From Pelagibacteraceae bacterium AG-464-P07 (GTDB lineage: Bacteria; Pseudomonadota; Alphaproteobacteria; Pelagibacterales; Pelagibacteraceae): a stretch of DNA of 45,970 nt. Where the stretch lies: NCBI GenBank assembly GCA_003211695.1, contig QCSA01000009.1, forward strand, positions 1 through 45,970. Direction: 5' to 3'. Position 1 is the stretch's first letter. Every line of letters begins with the position of its first letter. A program made the position numbers and the translations under genes. The notes beneath the pieces were generated by a model. That model ran no database searches. It was not told where the DNA came from and saw nothing but the letters and a program-made list of their open reading frames with translations. Shown piece after piece: positions 43,428 to 45,970 of this stretch.

Positions 43428-44630
43428 TTAATATAGTTTTATAAGTTTTTTCAAAATCTCTGTTTGTTTGTAAGCCTCATTTGTATCCCAATAATCAGTT
43501 TTGAATGCTAGCAATTTGGGCTGATAACTTTCTGCTACAGGACACAATCCTTTTCGACGATAACTTGAAAGTCTTTCATTAGATATTAAACGAGCGCGCC
43601 AACCTAAATTTGATGGATCTTGTAACAAAGGTTCTTGATAAGATAATTTCCATGCAGAATAAATTCCATCTCCACCCATTTCTACAAACTTATCTCGAAA
43701 CTGATGCCAAGTAAGTTTAGGATGATCAAGTCTTACGCAAAAAGCCCAATAACTATGTTTGTGATCTGGACTTGCTTTTTGTGGAACAAGCCAATCACAA
43801 TTAGAAATTGCTTCATGCCAAAGTTGAGCTGATTTCAAACGAATATCAACCAAAGCTTCGGCATTTTCTAATTGTGCAAGTGCTACTGCGGCACATAGTT
43901 CAGGTAAACGTGATTTAAATCCAAAACTTATATGCCTGTCATAATTAGGATCTTGTAGTTCCATTTTAGTCACCGCTCCCTTTTTAGCAGCAACGTTAGC
44001 ATATCCGAGACAAGTCATTCTTCGAACCTTCTCTGCTAAATCTTTATCATTGGTCGTAAACATTCCACCTTCACCACAAGTAATATGTTTTAAACGTTGA
44101 AAACTAAAACTTCCAGCATGAGCTATCGAGCCTGCGAACTTACCTTTATAGGTACCTAACATACATTGAGCATTATCTTCGTAAACAAAAATGGAATTTT
44201 TTTTTGCAATATCCATTATCTTTCCAAGTTCACAAGGTAAACCATAAAGTGCTATTGCGCTAATTGCCTTTGTTTTAGATGTAATAATTTTTTCAATTGA
44301 CTCAGGAGAAATTGTAAAACTTTCAGGATCAACATCAGCATAAACAGGTGTGCCACCAGCTTGTAAAATAGCATATGTTGGAGCAGACATTGTTAATGGA
44401 GAAACAATTACTTCATCTCCTGGCTCAATTCCTATAGCCTCAAGCATGGAGTGAAGAGGTGTTGTTCCACTATTATGACCAATTGCATAATTAACTCCAA
44501 TTTTTTCTGCAAAAGCTTTTTCAAATCTATTAGCCATTACTCCAAAAGCAGATGTTCTAAAATCAGTCTCCAAAATCTCTTTTAAATATTTTAACTCATT
44601 TCCAAAAATACGATTGCTTTTTATTTCCAT
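43428..44630 (-). CDS. DegT/DnrJ/EryC1/StrS sugar aminotransferase
   Basis: This is a 400-residue PLP sugar aminotransferase. The start at MEIKSNRIFGNEL (44630) is chosen because the seven codons before it (MIIYLAN) come from the duplicated epimerase sequence. GHNSGTTPLH, DVIVSPLT-type EVIVSPLT, the Asp in VYEDNAQ and the Schiff-base lysine K181 in FSFQRLKHITCGEGG are all present, so unlike the paralogue at 40235-41482 it is a standard aminotransferase. It would put an amino group on a keto nucleotide-sugar. Its start codon sits at the junction with the second repeat copy, so the native N-terminus may have been altered. Confidence 0.83.
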   Translation of the reverse strand: MEIKSNRIFGNELKYLKEILETDFRTSAFGVMANRFEKAFAEKIGVNYAIGHNSGTTPLHSMLEAIGIEPGDEVIVSPLTMSAPTYAILQAGGTPVYADVDPESFTISPESIEKIITSKTKAISAIALYGLPCELGKIMDIAKKNSIFVYEDNAQCMLGTYKGKFAGSIAHAGSFSFQRLKHITCGEGGMFTTNDKDLAEKVRRMTCLGYANVAAKKGAVTKMELQDPNYDRHISFGFKSRLPELCAAVALAQLENAEALVDIRLKSAQLWHEAISNCDWLVPQKASPDHKHSYWAFCVRLDHPKLTWHQFRDKFVEMGGDGIYSAWKLSYQEPLLQDPSNLGWRARLISNERLSSYRRKGLCPVAESYQPKLLAFKTDYWDTNEAYKQTEILKKLIKLY

Positions 44631-45042
44631 ATTTGCTAAATATATAATCATTTACGTAAGGGTTAATTTCCTGAACTTCACTGACAGGCAAAGTCATTTT
44701 TTTTTGGTCATATAAAAGAACAGTTGTAAAACAAATAAATTTTTTTATTTTTCTTTTACTTAAATAGGTTAAAATTTTTTTTAGAGGATAAACATTAAAA
44801 TCTAAACCCATTGTTACTGTATTATTTATTACATGATGGTTTGAACTACCGATGAGAAAAATTACCTTATCAAAATCAATATCATCTAAAAATTTTAAAT
44901 TATCTAAACTTTTAAAATTTATGTGATTATTAATAGTATCTCGTGGAGGTTTGTTTCTTCCCACAGAAATTATTTCTGGATTTTTTTTTAGTACAACAGG
45001 TCCCAAGAAACCACTTCCTCCAAATAAAATTGTTTTTTTCAC
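44596..45042 (-). pseudogene. Truncated second copy of the epimerase gene
   Basis: The first 138 residues are identical to the gene at 41484-42365, up to the YIFSKY motif, after which the frame runs 11 codons into unrelated sequence (ending YFWK) and stops. The catalytic Tyr and Lys are just retained but the substrate domain is lost, so it is unlikely to be active. The truncated frame overlaps the beginning of the aminotransferase gene. It retains the four-base overlap with the upstream fucose-synthase-like copy. Confidence 0.85.
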
Positions 45043-45833
45043 TGAGCATCCATTATTTTCTTGTATACTTGTCTAATTCCCTCATAAAGATTTATTGGTT
45101 TAAAATCTGGAAATAGTGATTTCATTATCTTAATATCAATATCTTTTCGATATTGACCATTTGGTTTTGAGCTATCAAAATTAATTTGTAGATCATTTGC
45201 ATCGCAGGCTTCCAAGGCAATTTCTGCAATTTTTTTTACTGTATAATTTTCTTCAGTTGCTACATTAAAACTTTTTTTTATTTTTTCAGTTATCGTAAGT
45301 TTAATAATTTCTGCTAAGTCTTTAGCATGCATAAATTGTCTAAAAGGTGACCCATCTCCAAACAACGTAATAGATTTCTTATTATTTTTTTTTGCATTAT
45401 AAATTTTTTGTACTAATGCTCCGACAAAATGTCCTTCGATTTCACCAAACTTGTCATATTCTCCATATAAATTGCATGGAACTAGATAGTTAAAATTAGT
45501 ATTATATTTGGAATTATAGGCCTCAATCTGAATTGCCATACATCTTTTAGCATAGGAATATGAAAAAAGGTCTCGGTGAGGAGCTCCTTCAAAAAGGTTT
45601 TTTTCTGTAATTGGATATTCGTTAATTTTATCAGGATAAATACATGAGCTTAATATTCCAATGAATGAATTTACATTATTTTTATAAGATTCCCTTATCA
45701 TGAAAGTGTTCATTAAAATATTCTCTTCAAAATATTTAACTGGTTCTAAGATATTATGATGAACGCCGCCAACCCTAGCTGCAAGATGAATAACGGTATC
45801 AGGCTGGATATTTATGAACATATGTTTGATATC
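44629..45833. repeat. 1.2-kb direct repeat, copy 2
   Basis: This is the second copy of 41952-43156. The left junction lies at the aminotransferase start codon, and the right junction lies within the sequence GATATCAAACATATG at codons about 39-43 of the fucose-synthase-like gene, after which the sequence switches to an unrelated gene that stays in frame. Confidence 0.9.
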
Positions 45834-45970
45834 CTCCTTTTTTCTGCTTAATTTTGAAACCTTTAATAATGATTTAAATTTAAAAATTTCAATATCGCTT
45901 CCATCCGGAAACCTACTTTTTGTAGGAGGATACGTATTTGCTATATAGTCTAATTTATTTGCCAGATAAA
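45039..45970 (-). CDS. In-frame chimera: SpsF-like cytidylyltransferase fragment fused to GDP-fucose-synthase-like protein
   Basis: The frame is open from the window edge to 45039. The part beyond 45834 (about 45 codons) reads LDYIANTYPP, then FPDGSDIEIFKFKSLL, then LSRKKEDIKHM. This matches the pattern of SpsF/NeuA-like cytidylyltransferases (YPPxxPDGxDIEVF...SREHVT). From there it continues directly into residues 43-302 of the fucose-synthase-like protein, identical to the copy at 42362-43270 but without its N-terminal nucleotide-binding loop (residues 1-39). The fused product is probably inactive as an epimerase-reductase. The 5' end is outside the window. The fusion may be natural or an assembly join. 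Confidence 0.75.
   Translation of the reverse strand, partial: YLANKLDYIANTYPPTKSRFPDGSDIEIFKFKSLLKVSKLSRKKEDIKHMFINIQPDTVIHLAARVGGVHHNILEPVKYFEENILMNTFMIRESYKNNVNSFIGILSSCIYPDKINEYPITEKNLFEGAPHRDLFSYSYAKRCMAIQIEAYNSKYNTNFNYLVPCNLYGEYDKFGEIEGHFVGALVQKIYNAKKNNKKSITLFGDGSPFRQFMHAKDLAEIIKLTITEKIKKSFNVATEENYTVKKIAEIALEACDANDLQINFDSSKPNGQYRKDIDIKIMKSLFPDFKPINLYEGIRQVYKKIMDAQ

Noticed and set aside
1-45970. CRISPR array or restriction/toxin defence system
   Set aside because: No regularly spaced short repeats, Cas-like or methylase/nuclease-like proteins are visible; the only sizeable repeats are the tRNA-Leu pair and the 1.2-kb duplication.

Overview
This window looks like a chromosomal segment of a marine SAR11-type alphaproteobacterium (Pelagibacterales, 'Candidatus Pelagibacter'-like). 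The DNA is very A+T-rich, intergenic gaps are tiny, and genes are packed into short operons. The content fits that group: osmolyte and C1 metabolism (dimethylglycine-dehydrogenase-like oxidase, MetF), taurine uptake, a sugar ABC transporter, and the housekeeping block tig-clpP-clpX-lon next to a surface-polysaccharide region. The assignment comes from gene content and composition only; there is no rRNA in the window.

Layout. (1) 1-6945, minus strand: a GtsABCD-like sugar ABC transporter (binding protein, two permeases, ATPase) followed by a partial SDR dehydrogenase, plus an aldehyde dehydrogenase-ROK kinase pair. (2) 7077-10511, plus strand: inositol-phosphate synthase, a PfkB kinase and a fused cytidylyltransferase/CDP-alcohol phosphotransferase, which together look like a di-myo-inositol-phosphate-type pathway. 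(3) 10517-17165: EamA exporter, a BT1-type (folate/pterin) transporter paired with MetF, a short phosphotransacetylase, a cupin plus D-cysteine desulfhydrase/cysteate lyase-like enzyme, and an alpha/beta hydrolase. (4) 17176-28690: a divergent taurine module. On the minus strand lie tauA-tauB-tauC-aldehyde dehydrogenase-epoxide hydrolase; on the plus strand lie an omega-aminotransferase, alanine dehydrogenase and a DMGDH-like flavoprotein. (5) 28823-32300: small membrane protein, an unknown possibly glycosyltransferase-like protein, a GNAT and a nucleobase permease. (6) 32327-33370: tRNA-Leu(UAG) and a mini-island of about 0.9 kb bounded by a perfect 62-bp duplication of the tRNA 3' part, the typical footprint of tRNA-directed integration. 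(7) 33377-40226: tig, clpP, clpX, lon and a leucine-dehydrogenase-like gene. (8) 40235-45970: nucleotide-sugar genes of a surface glycan locus, including a PLP enzyme whose active-site Lys is replaced by His (ColD/E1 type) and a GDP-fucose-synthase-like partner, with a 1.2-kb direct duplication creating truncated and chimeric genes.

How it works together. Both ABC-transporter operons have the same plan: the abundant binding protein is first, an intrinsic-terminator hairpin follows, and the membrane and ATPase genes come after it. The taurine module probably imports taurine, or another omega-amino acid, transfers its amino group to pyruvate, and regenerates pyruvate with alanine dehydrogenase. 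The aldehyde product could then be handled by the aldehyde dehydrogenase in the transporter operon.

The most interesting items are the inositol-phosphate cluster in an apparent mesophile, the tRNA-Leu mini-island with several nested tRNA-like remnants, the 631-residue TauC with a soluble insert of about 360 residues, the His-for-Lys dehydratase with its fucose-synthase-like partner, and the 1.2-kb perfect repeat at the right edge. The last of these could be a real recent rearrangement or an assembly chimera.
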